Below are positions 50,868 to 59,914 of a DNA stretch of 64,000 nt, in pieces. The stretch's first letter is position 1. The number at the start of each line of letters is the position of its first letter. The stretch covers positions 124,001 to 188,000 of the forward strand of contig OY288147.1 in NCBI GenBank assembly GCA_958439195.1, in the 5' to 3' direction. Under the pieces are notes generated by a model. That model worked only from the letters and a program-made list of their open reading frames with translations. It searched no databases and was not told the origin of the DNA. The translations under genes were made by a program, and so were the position numbers. This DNA comes from an uncultured Paracoccaceae bacterium (GTDB lineage Bacteria > Pseudomonadota > Alphaproteobacteria > Rhodobacterales > Rhodobacteraceae).

Positions 50868-51554
50868 TCAACCACGGATACCAAGATTGCCATAGATGGG
50901 TGTGGTTTCATCGGGGGATGCACCATCATTTACCCGTTCCCCAACCCACAGGAAGATGCTCCGCAGCCTGGACACCCGCAACGCACGACAGCCTGACGCA
51001 ATCGTCTCCTGCAAGGCCCGGCGCTCCTGCGAATACTCGTCTTGCAGGGCGTGGCGCATATCAGCAACCTCGTGTCGGGTCCGGGCGATTTGCGCGCTAT
51101 ACTGCCCTCGCAGTTCCGCCTTAAGCGCCGCTATATCGGCACGAAAGCGCCCACCGATCATGCGCGCGGCTTCGCTGCGCTCCCGTTGCGGGCTGTCCTT
51201 GAGATCCCCACCAACGATCCGATCCCGAAGCCGTGTGCGATCAAGCTCCAGCCGGTCATAGATACGCTTTGAACCTGTTCTGTAATCGGCGGAATACTGA
51301 TCCAGGGCATATTTGAACTGCATGTCCCGCCACTGCGTGAGTTCCCGCGTAAAACGGACAAAATCCGCATCCAAGGTCGCCTTCTGTTCCATTTCGTAAT
51401 TCCGCGGACACTCTGCCGCCGCACCGCTGCCAGCCAACAACCCGATCGCGGTAATGGCAACGAACGCAAGCCCGGGCCAACAGGTGCGCTTACCGTCGTA
51501 GAACACAGGCCCCGCGCCAAGGGGCCGCCGCAGCGTGGATACTATGTTGCGCAT
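50868..51554 (-). CDS. exported coiled-coil protein, unknown function
   Basis: 228 residues from ATG 51554 (GGGAAA upstream). A hydrophobic stretch (LAFVAITAIGLLAGSGAAAE, about residues 30-50) looks like a signal peptide or anchor with a long positive head. A long charged helix follows (about 60-200) with many R/E pairs, e.g. RERSEAARMIGGRFRADIAA, likely a coiled coil. Not recognised. It lies 72 bases downstream of the 1237-residue exported protein in the same direction; they may form one operon. Confidence 0.65.
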   Translation of the reverse strand: MRNIVSTLRRPLGAGPVFYDGKRTCWPGLAFVAITAIGLLAGSGAAAECPRNYEMEQKATLDADFVRFTRELTQWRDMQFKYALDQYSADYRTGSKRIYDRLELDRTRLRDRIVGGDLKDSPQRERSEAARMIGGRFRADIAALKAELRGQYSAQIARTRHEVADMRHALQDEYSQERRALQETIASGCRALRVSRLRSIFLWVGERVNDGASPDETTPIYGNLGIRG

Positions 51555-51626
51555 GGCGTTTCCCTTTCTTTCGGCGCATCCGCGTTTTGGCAATCGGGTC
51601 GATCCAACCCTATGTCGCGGCGACCA

Positions 51627-54600
51627 TCAGAACTTGATTTCAACCCCGCTGCCAGAACCTGTGGCATCTGACCCAGCGCCCGCCTGATCCGGGGCCTTTC
51701 GACTTTCATAATAGAACGCCGAATAGGCGCGGTTATCGCTTAACCATGTGATGATCTCATCCCCCGCAGGTTCGCCGCCTTGTTCCCCATGACTGGCGAA
51801 CTGTGCGCCAAGGATTGCCGGGCAGAAATCGCTTGCAGGGTTTTCTGTGCCGACCACATTGGAAAAGCCCAAGGCCCCTGCCAGAAGCGGATAGGAAGGC
51901 TGCCTCATGAATGGCGGCAACCAATCCGCAGATCCCTGTTCATCCAACCAGATGTCCGGCTGTGATGACTTTGCGATCGGGCCGCATCGGGGATGCTCCA
52001 CCTTGGCCCATAACAACGCGATCCCTTTTTCCATATAGGGAAGCTGCACCTCCTGCACCGAACTTGGCGCCCCATAGCGTTCAACCAGTGCCGCTTTCAC
52101 ACCTCCCGGATCAAGGCTGCCCTTCGGCAACCGCAAAAGGCGCCAGACACCAAGCACCTTGCCGGGTGCAGCCGGAGGTTCGTCAAGGATTGCAATCAAC
52201 TCATGCCCGTCACCAGAGGCATAGATCCGGCCCGATGTGTAGGGAACAATATCCCCGGTCGCCGCCGAAAGTTGCTTGCTCCGATCCGCCAAAAGAACCT
52301 GCGAAACCTTCATATGCGTGCGAATGATCCGGTCGGCTTCGTCAAAGGACATGCCCAACCGGATCCCCAGAATATCGCGCCCCTCGACAGACGTTTCGGG
52401 CAAGACAAGCAGGTCATCTGGCGGCGGGGGCGGCTCTGCCAGCGGTAGCGCGGCCAGGATTTCCCCGGTTTCCATGTCGACAAGCTGCGCCGAAACCGAC
52501 CGGGCTGTGAATACGGTAAACGGCGACGCCGCCATTCCAGCCGCATCGCCATTTGGTGCAGACGATGGGGCGACACCGTTGTATTGCGCGATGAAATCCG
52601 CAACCGCCCGCTGTGCTATTTCAAAGTTGGTTTCACGGCGCTGCACCTCTTGGGACGCGCCGGTCGGCTCCACTTCAAGCTGAATGGCAAGTTTCCGCGT
52701 CAACTGTCGATCCGCATCCGAAAGGACCGGCAACCGATCCAGCAGGATGACATCGTCTCGTTCCCGATCATCCAATCCCAATTCCCGGCGGGCGCCGCCC
52801 AGCCCACTGCAATATTCGTCGGCAAGGCAGTCAATCCGCAGATTGCCTTTCAACATCCGGTCCGGCGTCTGCCACGCCTGCGCAAGATAGCGACACGCGC
52901 GGGATTGAACGATGATGCCTTCCTCGGCGGCATCAGAATCAATATCCATGACCGACCGGCAACTGATGTCGCTTGGGTGTGGTCCAGTCCGCTCAAACGG
53001 GGCGAACTTTCCACCGGTCTGGTCGGACAGCGGCAAGACGATGCTCAACCGCCCTGGAAGGGCCGCTGCACGCGCTTCGGACCAGGCCCGAAATTCTTTC
53101 AGCCGCGCGATCCTTTCCTCTACTGGTAAGGGCGCGTCAAAGCTGCGGAAAAAGTTTCCCCAGATCGGTGCCTGATATTGTGTGCGCGCCTCATAGACAA
53201 ACCGCGCAATCATCATCCGTTCCATAAAGGTGTCATCAATCGTCTCGCCCGCAAAACGCAGTTGCAATAGGTCCGACATCTCTGCATCCCAGCGGCTTCC
53301 ATCCGGGGGGGCAGCAACGCGGTCGGCGCTGGCAAGCGGCGGCAAAGCATCTTCGGCAAGCTGGTTGAACGCGGTCATGGTCGGGAACTCCGCCGCATCA
53401 AAGGACGCAAGTATCGTCCCATCCGATTCCCAGCGATATGTCAGATTTCGCAGACGCGCCGAAAGGATGACCATGTCATCCGCCAGTCGCACCTCTTCAA
53501 TGTCGATCTGCCAGTGCAGCATGACATTGTCACGCAGCATGGCCCCCATGTTTCCCACCAAACCACGCGCCGCTGCCTCTTCGATAGGCGCGGGCACGGG
53601 TTTCAACGTCACGACCCGATCAAATTCAATCGCCATCCTTGGGTGGCTGATCGCCAGAACTGACGGGCGAAAACCCGACTGCACATAGGCCCCCCAACCC
53701 GCTAACGGGATCAACTGGGTGGAAAGCTGCAATCCACGGTCGGACAGGACCAGCTCATTATCCGGCTCGCTGATCGGACCAACAGGAAGGTCGTTTTGCA
53801 GGGCGTTGAACCGCAATCCTGTTCCTTCTTCGTAATAAATCGCGGACCTGTTTGTGATCTCGACCGTGACGGGAAGCGTTTGGGTAACCTCGCGCAGATG
53901 CGCCCGCAGCGCAGGACGGTTCACTTCGGCGATGACTTCTGGCAGCTTGCCACGGATGACATCAATAGGCAGCGGGCTTCCGGGCGGATCGTTACCTTTG
54001 TCGATTTCGCTCGTGAACCGGCGAAAATACTGGACCGAAGCATTGTCGATCTGCGGGTCATCCAAAAACGGTTCAATGACCGGCACAATGATCTGGGCCA
54101 GCAGCTCGGCTGAAAGCGGCGGCGTGTCGCCTGCCTCAGCCTCTGGCTGCGCATAGGCAAGGTTCCAACTGTAAAGAAACTGACCGCCATCCGACACATA
54201 GGCATCAAGCGCCACATATTTTCCCACAAGCGGCCCACGGCCTTGGGTGCGCGGCTCGACAACGAGCTGCGCCTTCAGAAGAATGGTCTTGGACCTGTCC
54301 GCAAAAACCTTTGCCGTTTCTTCATCAAGCGGCAGGAAATCTATCCCCGGCAGACCGTCATGTTCCGCCAAGAGATTCTCGAACCGGGTTTCATATTCGC
54401 TTTCATGATCTGCAAACTCGAAATTGTAACCCCATGGAACAACGCAAAAGGTCGGCAGTTTCTTGTTCAGAATGAGCACCGTTCCGGGTAAAAGGATATA
54501 CCGTGAACCGCTGGTGGCACGAATAGGATATCCTTTTCGTTCAAAGTCATACTCCCCCAGGAAATAGGTCGCCTCGACGGGTATCTGTGCCTGTATGGGG

Positions 54601-55340
54601 CGTTCGGGAAGGCTGTCCATAACCTGATTGAACATCATCGTGGCCTGGGCGATGACATCACGCCGTGCAAACTCGTCCTGCCTCTGCGCCTCATACAACA
54701 CGCGACACTGTTCATCCGTCCCCGTGGCGCGGATGAAATTGATCCCCGCCGCGTCTGCGACTGACCGAAAATAGGCTTGATCGGACATCACGGCCATCTT
54801 GATCAGAAGGTCGGCCGTTGCCTCTGCTTGGGGAACACTCAAGGGCTTGTTTGCGCCTGTTCCCTGCGGGTCGGCTTCACCCTCTGCCACGCGCGCGACA
54901 CTATCGCCCGTGGTAACCTGCGCAAGCTGGTCCATCAGCCCGGTCGAAATCTCCCCGGTCGGCTGCAAACCGTGATCGCGTTGAAACGCTGCGACGGCGG
55001 CTCTGGTCCTCGGCCCGCTCTGGCCATCAACACTTCCTGCGTCATAGCCCAGTTCATTCAGCTTTCCTTGCGCCTCAGCCACCAATTCCGATCGCGCCGC
55101 CTTTGGCTGTGCCACCGTATCGGACCCTGCCCCCTGATCTCTGGCATTGTTCGGCGCGGGTTCTGCACTGCGCTGGCCTTCCAGCATCAACAGCAAGCCA
55201 AGGCCCAAAAGATCTTCCTTGCTGATCTGTGCCTGCGCCGACATCGGTATGGCCGCGCAAGACAAACAAACGACCATCGCTGCAAGTTGGCGCAACTCGC
55301 GCACCTTGTTCCGATAAAGCCGTTTCAAACCCGTGTTCAT
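51627..55340 (-). CDS. large exported protein with peptidoglycan-binding domain, unknown function
   Basis: 1237 residues, the longest gene here. A signal peptide ends near residue 38 (AAIPMSAQAQ). A PG_binding_1-like domain follows (about 85-142): AQGKLNELGYDAGSVDGQSG, RTRAAVAAFQRDHGLQPTGE. The rest has no domain I recognise. It alternates beta-like and helical stretches, with a repeated-looking LGIRLGMSFDEADRIIRTHM segment near residue 1010, and Cys residues near 824-870 and 1170-1200 that may pair. Periplasmic or surface location is inferred. No membrane segment is seen after the signal. It may work with the coiled-coil protein downstream. Confidence 0.8.
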   Translation of the reverse strand: MNTGLKRLYRNKVRELRQLAAMVVCLSCAAIPMSAQAQISKEDLLGLGLLLMLEGQRSAEPAPNNARDQGAGSDTVAQPKAARSELVAEAQGKLNELGYDAGSVDGQSGPRTRAAVAAFQRDHGLQPTGEISTGLMDQLAQVTTGDSVARVAEGEADPQGTGANKPLSVPQAEATADLLIKMAVMSDQAYFRSVADAAGINFIRATGTDEQCRVLYEAQRQDEFARRDVIAQATMMFNQVMDSLPERPIQAQIPVEATYFLGEYDFERKGYPIRATSGSRYILLPGTVLILNKKLPTFCVVPWGYNFEFADHESEYETRFENLLAEHDGLPGIDFLPLDEETAKVFADRSKTILLKAQLVVEPRTQGRGPLVGKYVALDAYVSDGGQFLYSWNLAYAQPEAEAGDTPPLSAELLAQIIVPVIEPFLDDPQIDNASVQYFRRFTSEIDKGNDPPGSPLPIDVIRGKLPEVIAEVNRPALRAHLREVTQTLPVTVEITNRSAIYYEEGTGLRFNALQNDLPVGPISEPDNELVLSDRGLQLSTQLIPLAGWGAYVQSGFRPSVLAISHPRMAIEFDRVVTLKPVPAPIEEAAARGLVGNMGAMLRDNVMLHWQIDIEEVRLADDMVILSARLRNLTYRWESDGTILASFDAAEFPTMTAFNQLAEDALPPLASADRVAAPPDGSRWDAEMSDLLQLRFAGETIDDTFMERMMIARFVYEARTQYQAPIWGNFFRSFDAPLPVEERIARLKEFRAWSEARAAALPGRLSIVLPLSDQTGGKFAPFERTGPHPSDISCRSVMDIDSDAAEEGIIVQSRACRYLAQAWQTPDRMLKGNLRIDCLADEYCSGLGGARRELGLDDRERDDVILLDRLPVLSDADRQLTRKLAIQLEVEPTGASQEVQRRETNFEIAQRAVADFIAQYNGVAPSSAPNGDAAGMAASPFTVFTARSVSAQLVDMETGEILAALPLAEPPPPPDDLLVLPETSVEGRDILGIRLGMSFDEADRIIRTHMKVSQVLLADRSKQLSAATGDIVPYTSGRIYASGDGHELIAILDEPPAAPGKVLGVWRLLRLPKGSLDPGGVKAALVERYGAPSSVQEVQLPYMEKGIALLWAKVEHPRCGPIAKSSQPDIWLDEQGSADWLPPFMRQPSYPLLAGALGFSNVVGTENPASDFCPAILGAQFASHGEQGGEPAGDEIITWLSDNRAYSAFYYESRKAPDQAGAGSDATGSGSGVEIKF

Positions 55341-55867
55341 GACGCACCCTCATTGCCAGAGGTTTGGTCTGGCCCGTTCAGACAGACCTGATCGGGTCGG
55401 TGATTTCGACGGCGAAAGCCCGATTGCCCCAAAGATTATCATTCAGGTATTGATGGCGCAGAAAATCCCCATTGGTCCGGCAAAGTTTTCGACCAATGTC
55501 GCATCACCAAGAAATTGGATACCCAATTCAGCGCGACCAGAAGGCTACTCACAGATCGCGCTCCACCCCTTTGCGCGCATTCACCCTCAGGATCACCACG
55601 CATAGCGTGGAACGGCCACAAAAACCTCTCGCTGATCGCATCGACAACAGATCAGCCCCGCCCCAATCATCCCGCCACTTGTGTGCCAGAATGCCCTGCC
55701 ATACCGCGCAACCGTCCGCCCTTGCTGACTTCAACCAAATATCTGGCTCGGGATCGGGTGGATGGCCCGGATCAAACCCATTGCAAGAAGATAGCAGGTT
55801 GCGTTCTCTGGCATTTCAACTTTGCCAGCATATTGAATAAGCTCACGATACATATGTGGGAACCGAA
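55341..55867. other. intergenic region without a recognised gene
   Basis: 527 bases between divergent genes. Several short frames exist on both strands, none with a ribosome site plus sensible composition. No strong dyad or repeat was noticed. Confidence 0.45.
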
Positions 55868-56410
55868 ATGTCCTCCTTCACTGTCACCATTCCCCGGCTC
55901 ACCACAGACAACCTGCTGATGCGCGAATATCGTCAGGATGATTTCCCCGCTTTCGCCGCCTTCTACAATTCTGAACGATCAAGGTTCATCGGTGGCCCGC
56001 TTACCGGCGAATTGGCATGGCGCGCTCTGGCCACCCATCTTGGCCACTGGGCGCTGCGCGGATACGGCTTTTGGGCTGTGGAACATCGTTCCACCGGGCA
56101 ATTCTGCGGCCATGTCGGCCTTTGGTTCCCCGAAGGCTGGATGGAGCCAGAGGTGGGCTGGGTGCTGATGCATCATGCCGAAGGCCGGGGGATCGCGCAT
56201 GAAGCGGCATCTGCTGCCCGCCACTACGCCTATGCGACACTTGGCTGGAAAACGGCGGTCAGCATGATCGACCCCTCCAACCACCGTTCCATCCGCCTCG
56301 CGGAACGACTTGGGTGTCGCTATGAAGGGATTTTTACCCATGTTCGCCTTGGTCCGATGGAAATCTGGCGGCACCCTGCGCCAGAACACCTGACCACCAC
56401 GACCAGATGA
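55868..56410 (+). CDS. GNAT-family N-acetyltransferase (RimJ/RimL type)
   Basis: 180 residues; ATG 55868 is preferred (GGGAACC upstream), with an ATG four codons earlier possible. RLTTDNLLMREYRQDDFPAF is the typical N-terminal strand; acetyl-CoA is bound at the EGRGIAHEAASAARHYAY segment, and PSNHRSIRLAERLGCRYEGI ends the fold. The acceptor may be a protein N-terminus, an amino acid or a drug. Its last four bases overlap a possible start of the next gene. Confidence 0.85.
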   Translation: MSSFTVTIPRLTTDNLLMREYRQDDFPAFAAFYNSERSRFIGGPLTGELAWRALATHLGHWALRGYGFWAVEHRSTGQFCGHVGLWFPEGWMEPEVGWVLMHHAEGRGIAHEAASAARHYAYATLGWKTAVSMIDPSNHRSIRLAERLGCRYEGIFTHVRLGPMEIWRHPAPEHLTTTTR

Positions 56411-56427
56411 CACAAAGGATCGCCCCG

Positions 56428-57096
56428 ATGACACGCCCCACAGCCCAACCGGTAACCCATATCGACGATGACCGCTTCAAGGTGACCGAATGGCGCTTTG
56501 CACCGGGGGCCGAAACGGGGTGGCATGTGCATGGACATGACTATGTCATCGTGCCGCTGACAGACGGAACCCTTGGGTTGGAAGAACCGGGCGGAACTGT
56601 CCGGCAGGCGACGCTGACGAAAGGCGTTCCCTATTCCCGCCGGGAAGGGGTGCATCACAACGTCACCAACGCTGGCCAAGCCGATCTTTCCTTCCTCGAA
56701 GTGGAAACCGTCGCCGACAGCCTGAACCACCGCCGCCGCGAAACCCTCATCCGTTTCATGGCCGCATGGAACGCCCGTGATGTCGATGCGCTGATGTCCT
56801 GCATGGCCGCGGATTGCGCCTTCCATGCCTCTGCCGGACCAGATGCCGAAGGTCGCTGTTACACCGGCCGCGATGCAGTCCGCGCGTCCTATGCCGCGAT
56901 GTTCGAGACTTTCCCTCAGGCTGCCTGGACAGCCGACAGCCATCACGTGATGGGCAATACCGGCCTGTCCGAATGGCGTTTCATCGGAACCGACCATAAT
57001 GGCACAGCGGTAGATGTGCAGGGCTGCGACATCTTCCGCTTCGATGGTGATCTGATCGCGCTGAAGGACAGCTACCGCAAGAACCGCAGCGGTTAA
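56428..57096 (+). CDS. cupin fused to NTF2/SnoaL-like domain
   Basis: 222 residues from ATG 56428, which has AAGGA upstream; an ATG at 56407 overlaps the previous stop. Residues about 5-105 form a cupin (ETGWHVHGHDYVIVPL with metal histidines, later GVHHNVTN). Residues about 110-220 form a SnoaL/NTF2-like cone (FMAAWNARDVDALMSCMAAD, then FHASAGPDAEG). Each fold occurs alone as small isomerase, lyase or hydrolase; the fusion is less common. Substrate unknown. Confidence 0.8.
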   Translation: MTRPTAQPVTHIDDDRFKVTEWRFAPGAETGWHVHGHDYVIVPLTDGTLGLEEPGGTVRQATLTKGVPYSRREGVHHNVTNAGQADLSFLEVETVADSLNHRRRETLIRFMAAWNARDVDALMSCMAADCAFHASAGPDAEGRCYTGRDAVRASYAAMFETFPQAAWTADSHHVMGNTGLSEWRFIGTDHNGTAVDVQGCDIFRFDGDLIALKDSYRKNRSG

Positions 57097-57126
57097 GTCT
57101 GCGGTTAAGTCTGCGGTTGAATCTGC
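57091..57126. repeat. three tandem 12-bp units
   Basis: GGTTAAGTCTGC, GGTTAAGTCTGC and GGTTGAATCTGC in direct series; the first unit contains the stop codon of the cupin-NTF2 gene, and a degenerate GGTTAGAGTTTGC follows at 57139. Probably slippage. Confidence 0.7.
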
Positions 57127-57140
57127 GCTTCACTCGGCGG

Positions 57141-57590
57141 TTAGAGTTTGCGGTTGTATCGGATGAAGGGCGTCACCTGCGCGATGCGGTCATACAGCTT
57201 GCGTGCAGTTTCGTTGAAATCCTGCGTCAGCCAATACACGGCAGGCGTTCCATTGGCATCCGCTGCGGCATAGACCGCCTCGATCAAAGCCCGCCCCACG
57301 CCCTTTCCACGCACCGTCGGATCGGCATACAGGTCTTGCAGATAGCAGACATTCTCGATCTTCCAACAATGGCGGTGGAACAGGTAATGCACCAACCCCA
57401 CCGCGCGCCCATCCACCTCGGCGATCATGCCGTTGAAATCCTGCGGATCATCGCCCAACAATCGCGCAAAGGTGCTGTCATAGACAGCATCCGGCACGCT
57501 GGTCTTGTAATATTCCAGATACCCGGTCCACAGCCGCGCCCATTCGGCGCGATCCTCGGGGCGCAGCGGTCGGATGGTGCAGGCGGTCAT
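57141..57590 (-). CDS. GNAT-family N-acetyltransferase
   Basis: 149 residues. IRPLRPEDRAEWARLWTGYL, then VCYLQDLYADPTVRGKGVGRAL with the acetyl-CoA-binding R-x-x-G-x-G/A loop, and LYDRIAQVTPFIRYNRKL at the end, as in diamine or ectoine-type small-molecule acetyltransferases. Its ATG overlaps the stop of the CobW-like gene (four bases), so it belongs to that operon. Confidence 0.87.
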   Translation of the reverse strand: MTACTIRPLRPEDRAEWARLWTGYLEYYKTSVPDAVYDSTFARLLGDDPQDFNGMIAEVDGRAVGLVHYLFHRHCWKIENVCYLQDLYADPTVRGKGVGRALIEAVYAAADANGTPAVYWLTQDFNETARKLYDRIAQVTPFIRYNRKL

Positions 57591-58603
57591 GTCAGGCTTC
57601 CTTCGGTGGTGGCGTGCAGTGGGGCGGGGTTTATCGGGGCCGCCGATGGCAACCCCAGAAAGCGGCGCAGTGAACGGCCCAGATCTTCGGGCCGATAGCC
57701 GCGTCCGATGAAGACGATCACATTATCCCGGCGCATATCACCCTGATCGGGCAAAATCTCCGGCGATTGCACCACCTTGCGCACGGTTTGCAACAAAAGC
57801 CGCCCCGCAGGCGTCCGCACCACGCCCTTCACCCGCACCAGATCGTCACCCCGCGCATGCAGCAGCGCCGACAGCCACAGCGTAAAGGCGGACCAGTCCA
57901 GATCGGGCGGTATCGTCACCTGCGTCGGCGCGATCGGCCCACGCGCATCCTCGCCCGTCAGATCGGGCAGCATGGCTGGCCTCACATCCGGTGGCACCGG
58001 GGCAAGCGCGACCTCCTCGCCCAGAACCGCTGCCGTAACTGTGGCATGGCCGTTCAGGGTGGACAGCGTCGTCCGCAACACGGACAGCGCATCCAGCCCG
58101 CACGCATCCGTCTTGGTCAGCACGAACCGGTCCGCCGCCTCGACCTGCCGCCGCCCCAAGGGTTCAGTCGCCAGTTGTGCCAGCGCATGCAGCGCGTCCA
58201 CCGCCACCACCGTTTCATCCACCACGATGTGATTTATCAGCACCGGGTCCGCCTGAATGGCCGCCACGATTGCGCCGGGATCGGCAAGCCCGCTGGTCTC
58301 CAGCACCACCCGCTCCAACCGTTCCCCATCGCCCGACACCCGGCTTCGCGCGTCACACAGGCCACGCAGCGCGTTGATCAGCGCCCCCTGCCCCTCACAG
58401 CAGCAACAGCCCCCCGCCAGCAGCGTGATCCCCTCGGCCCCTGTCAGCAGCCCGTCATCCACCGGCGTCTCTGCCGCCTCGTTCACGATCACATGCACCC
58501 GTGGCCCAAAAGCGCGCACATGTAATTGATGGCGCAGCCACGTCGTCTTGCCCGATCCCAGATAACCACCAAGAATGGTCAGCCGCAGCCTTGTATCACG
58601 CAT
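57587..58603 (-). CDS. CobW/COG0523-family GTPase, metallochaperone-like
   Basis: 338 residues from ATG 58603; the open frame to 58747 overlaps the upstream gene and is not used. P-loop GGYLGSGKTT (12-21), metal-binding run GGCCCCEGQGALINALR where the family has GCxCC (C66-C69), LETSGLADPG as switch segment, FVLTKTDACGLD as the nucleotide-specificity motif, and a CobW_C domain (about 240-320). Such proteins deliver Zn or Co to client enzymes. The client may be the Cys-containing protein before it or a zinc or cobalt enzyme elsewhere. Confidence 0.9.
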   Translation of the reverse strand: MRDTRLRLTILGGYLGSGKTTWLRHQLHVRAFGPRVHVIVNEAAETPVDDGLLTGAEGITLLAGGCCCCEGQGALINALRGLCDARSRVSGDGERLERVVLETSGLADPGAIVAAIQADPVLINHIVVDETVVAVDALHALAQLATEPLGRRQVEAADRFVLTKTDACGLDALSVLRTTLSTLNGHATVTAAVLGEEVALAPVPPDVRPAMLPDLTGEDARGPIAPTQVTIPPDLDWSAFTLWLSALLHARGDDLVRVKGVVRTPAGRLLLQTVRKVVQSPEILPDQGDMRRDNVIVFIGRGYRPEDLGRSLRRFLGLPSAAPINPAPLHATTEGSLT

Positions 58604-58889
58604 CGCCCAGATACCGCGCATCCAGCGGATCAACCGGCCGCCCGGCCAGCCGCTCGGCCTCGACCCAAAGCTCCTCAAGATTATGAACGATGGTCTGCGC
58701 CCCGGCCATTGTGCCGATCTGGATGCCGGGCACCACGCCACCGTCATGCGCCGTCAGCCCATAGGGCCGCAGCAGATTGGACAACAACGCCGCGCGATGG
58801 AACCGCGCCCGCAGCCGGTCACCGGGCGTCGCCGCCCCCGCATCGGTCCAATGACCGGGCGCTGCCGGATTGCCACAGGCATTGCACAT
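58596..58889 (-). CDS. small CxxC protein coupled to the CobW-like gene
   Basis: 97 residues; ATG 58889 has GGAGAG upstream. It starts MCNACGNP, i.e. a CxxC at the very N-terminus. The rest is helical with RARFHRAALLSNLLRPYG and VHNLEELWVEAERLAGRP. Eight bases overlap the CobW-like start, so it is translated with it. A metal-binding client or partner is plausible. I do not know a named family. Confidence 0.7.
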   Translation of the reverse strand: MCNACGNPAAPGHWTDAGAATPGDRLRARFHRAALLSNLLRPYGLTAHDGGVVPGIQIGTMAGAQTIVHNLEELWVEAERLAGRPVDPLDARYLGDA

Positions 58890-58901
58890 AGCCGCTCTCC
58901 G

Positions 58902-58935
58902 AAAAAACCGCCGGGGGGCGCATGGCCCCCCGGCG
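58902..58935 (-). terminator. canonical rho-independent terminator
   Basis: On the minus strand an 11-bp stem (CGCCGGGGGGC / GCCCCCCGGCG as read on the plus strand, 58909-58919 and 58925-58935) is followed by TTTTTT (58902-58907). It lies ten bases after the stop of the NodB-fold gene. Confidence 0.85.
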
Positions 58936-58944
58936 CATTCAGGG

Positions 58945-59847
58945 TCAGATCACCTCGGGGCGATTGCCGCTCGCAAAGGGATAGCGTTTGCGGAAATCGT
59001 TGGCGATATCCTCGAACGTCGCCCATTCCACGCCCGAATGTTTGCTGATGTATTCGATCAGACGCTCCAGCATCAGCAGAACCTGCGGACGCCCCGCCAC
59101 ATCCGGGTGGATGGTAAAGGCAAAGACCGCATAATCCATTTCCCGATAGACCCAGTCGAACTGGTCGCGCCACAGCTCTTCGATGTCACGCGGGTTGACA
59201 AAGCCGTGGCTGTTCGGAGCCTTCTTCATGAACATCATGGGCGGCAGGTCATCCACATACCAGTTGGCCGCAATATCGACGAGGTCGATTTCCGTGCCAT
59301 GCTTCAACGGATGCATCCAGTCCTTGGCCGACTTGGAATAGTCGATGGTGTTCCAGCTGTCGCCAACGCGCGCATAGAACGGCTGGAAATCCCGGTAACC
59401 CTGGCTATGGTCATAGGTAAAGCCGTGCTTCAACAACAGCGCAGCCGTCGAATTCGACATTTCCCACCACGGTGCCACGTAACCGCGCGGTGCCTGCCCG
59501 GTCAGGCCCTTGATCAGTTCAATCGACTTGACCAGAACATCCTCTTCCTGCGTCGGCGTCATGGCGATGGGGTTTTCATGCAGATAGCCATGCGCCCCCA
59601 CTTCGTGACCGTCCTTGACGATCATCTCCATTTCCTTGGGGAACGTCTCCAGCGAATGGCCGGGGATGAAGAACGACGTCTTCAGATCGTATTTCTTGAA
59701 CAAACGCAGCAGGCGGGGCACGCCCACCTCGGTCGCAAAGATGCCGCGCTGGATGTCCGACGGGCTGTCACCCCCGCCATAAGATCCGATCCAGCCCGCC
59801 ACCGAGTCGATGTCGGTGCCGAAGGCACACATGATCTTTTTCGCCAT
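58945..59847 (-). CDS. NodB-fold polysaccharide deacetylase / cyclic-imide-hydrolase-like
   Basis: 300 residues, no signal peptide, so cytoplasmic. NodB motifs: D12 and D14 in FGTDIDS, H86 and H90 in HEVGAHGYLHE, Arg in APRGYVAPWWE, and FTIHPDVAGRP near the end. The absence of export and the presence of SYGGGDSPSDIQRGIFATEV fit the PuuE/HpPgdA/cyclic-imidase branch, which opens amide rings, better than chitin or peptidoglycan deacetylases. As last gene of an operon with an amidase and a spermidine/putrescine-type importer it may hydrolyse an imported ureide or imide. Confidence 0.85.
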   Translation of the reverse strand: MAKKIMCAFGTDIDSVAGWIGSYGGGDSPSDIQRGIFATEVGVPRLLRLFKKYDLKTSFFIPGHSLETFPKEMEMIVKDGHEVGAHGYLHENPIAMTPTQEEDVLVKSIELIKGLTGQAPRGYVAPWWEMSNSTAALLLKHGFTYDHSQGYRDFQPFYARVGDSWNTIDYSKSAKDWMHPLKHGTEIDLVDIAANWYVDDLPPMMFMKKAPNSHGFVNPRDIEELWRDQFDWVYREMDYAVFAFTIHPDVAGRPQVLLMLERLIEYISKHSGVEWATFEDIANDFRKRYPFASGNRPEVI

Positions 59848-59914
59848 CCGTCTTTCCTCCTGTCGCCAGTGTTTCGGGGCAGTTCATTCCACCCCTTCGT
59901 TCCATCCCGCGGAC

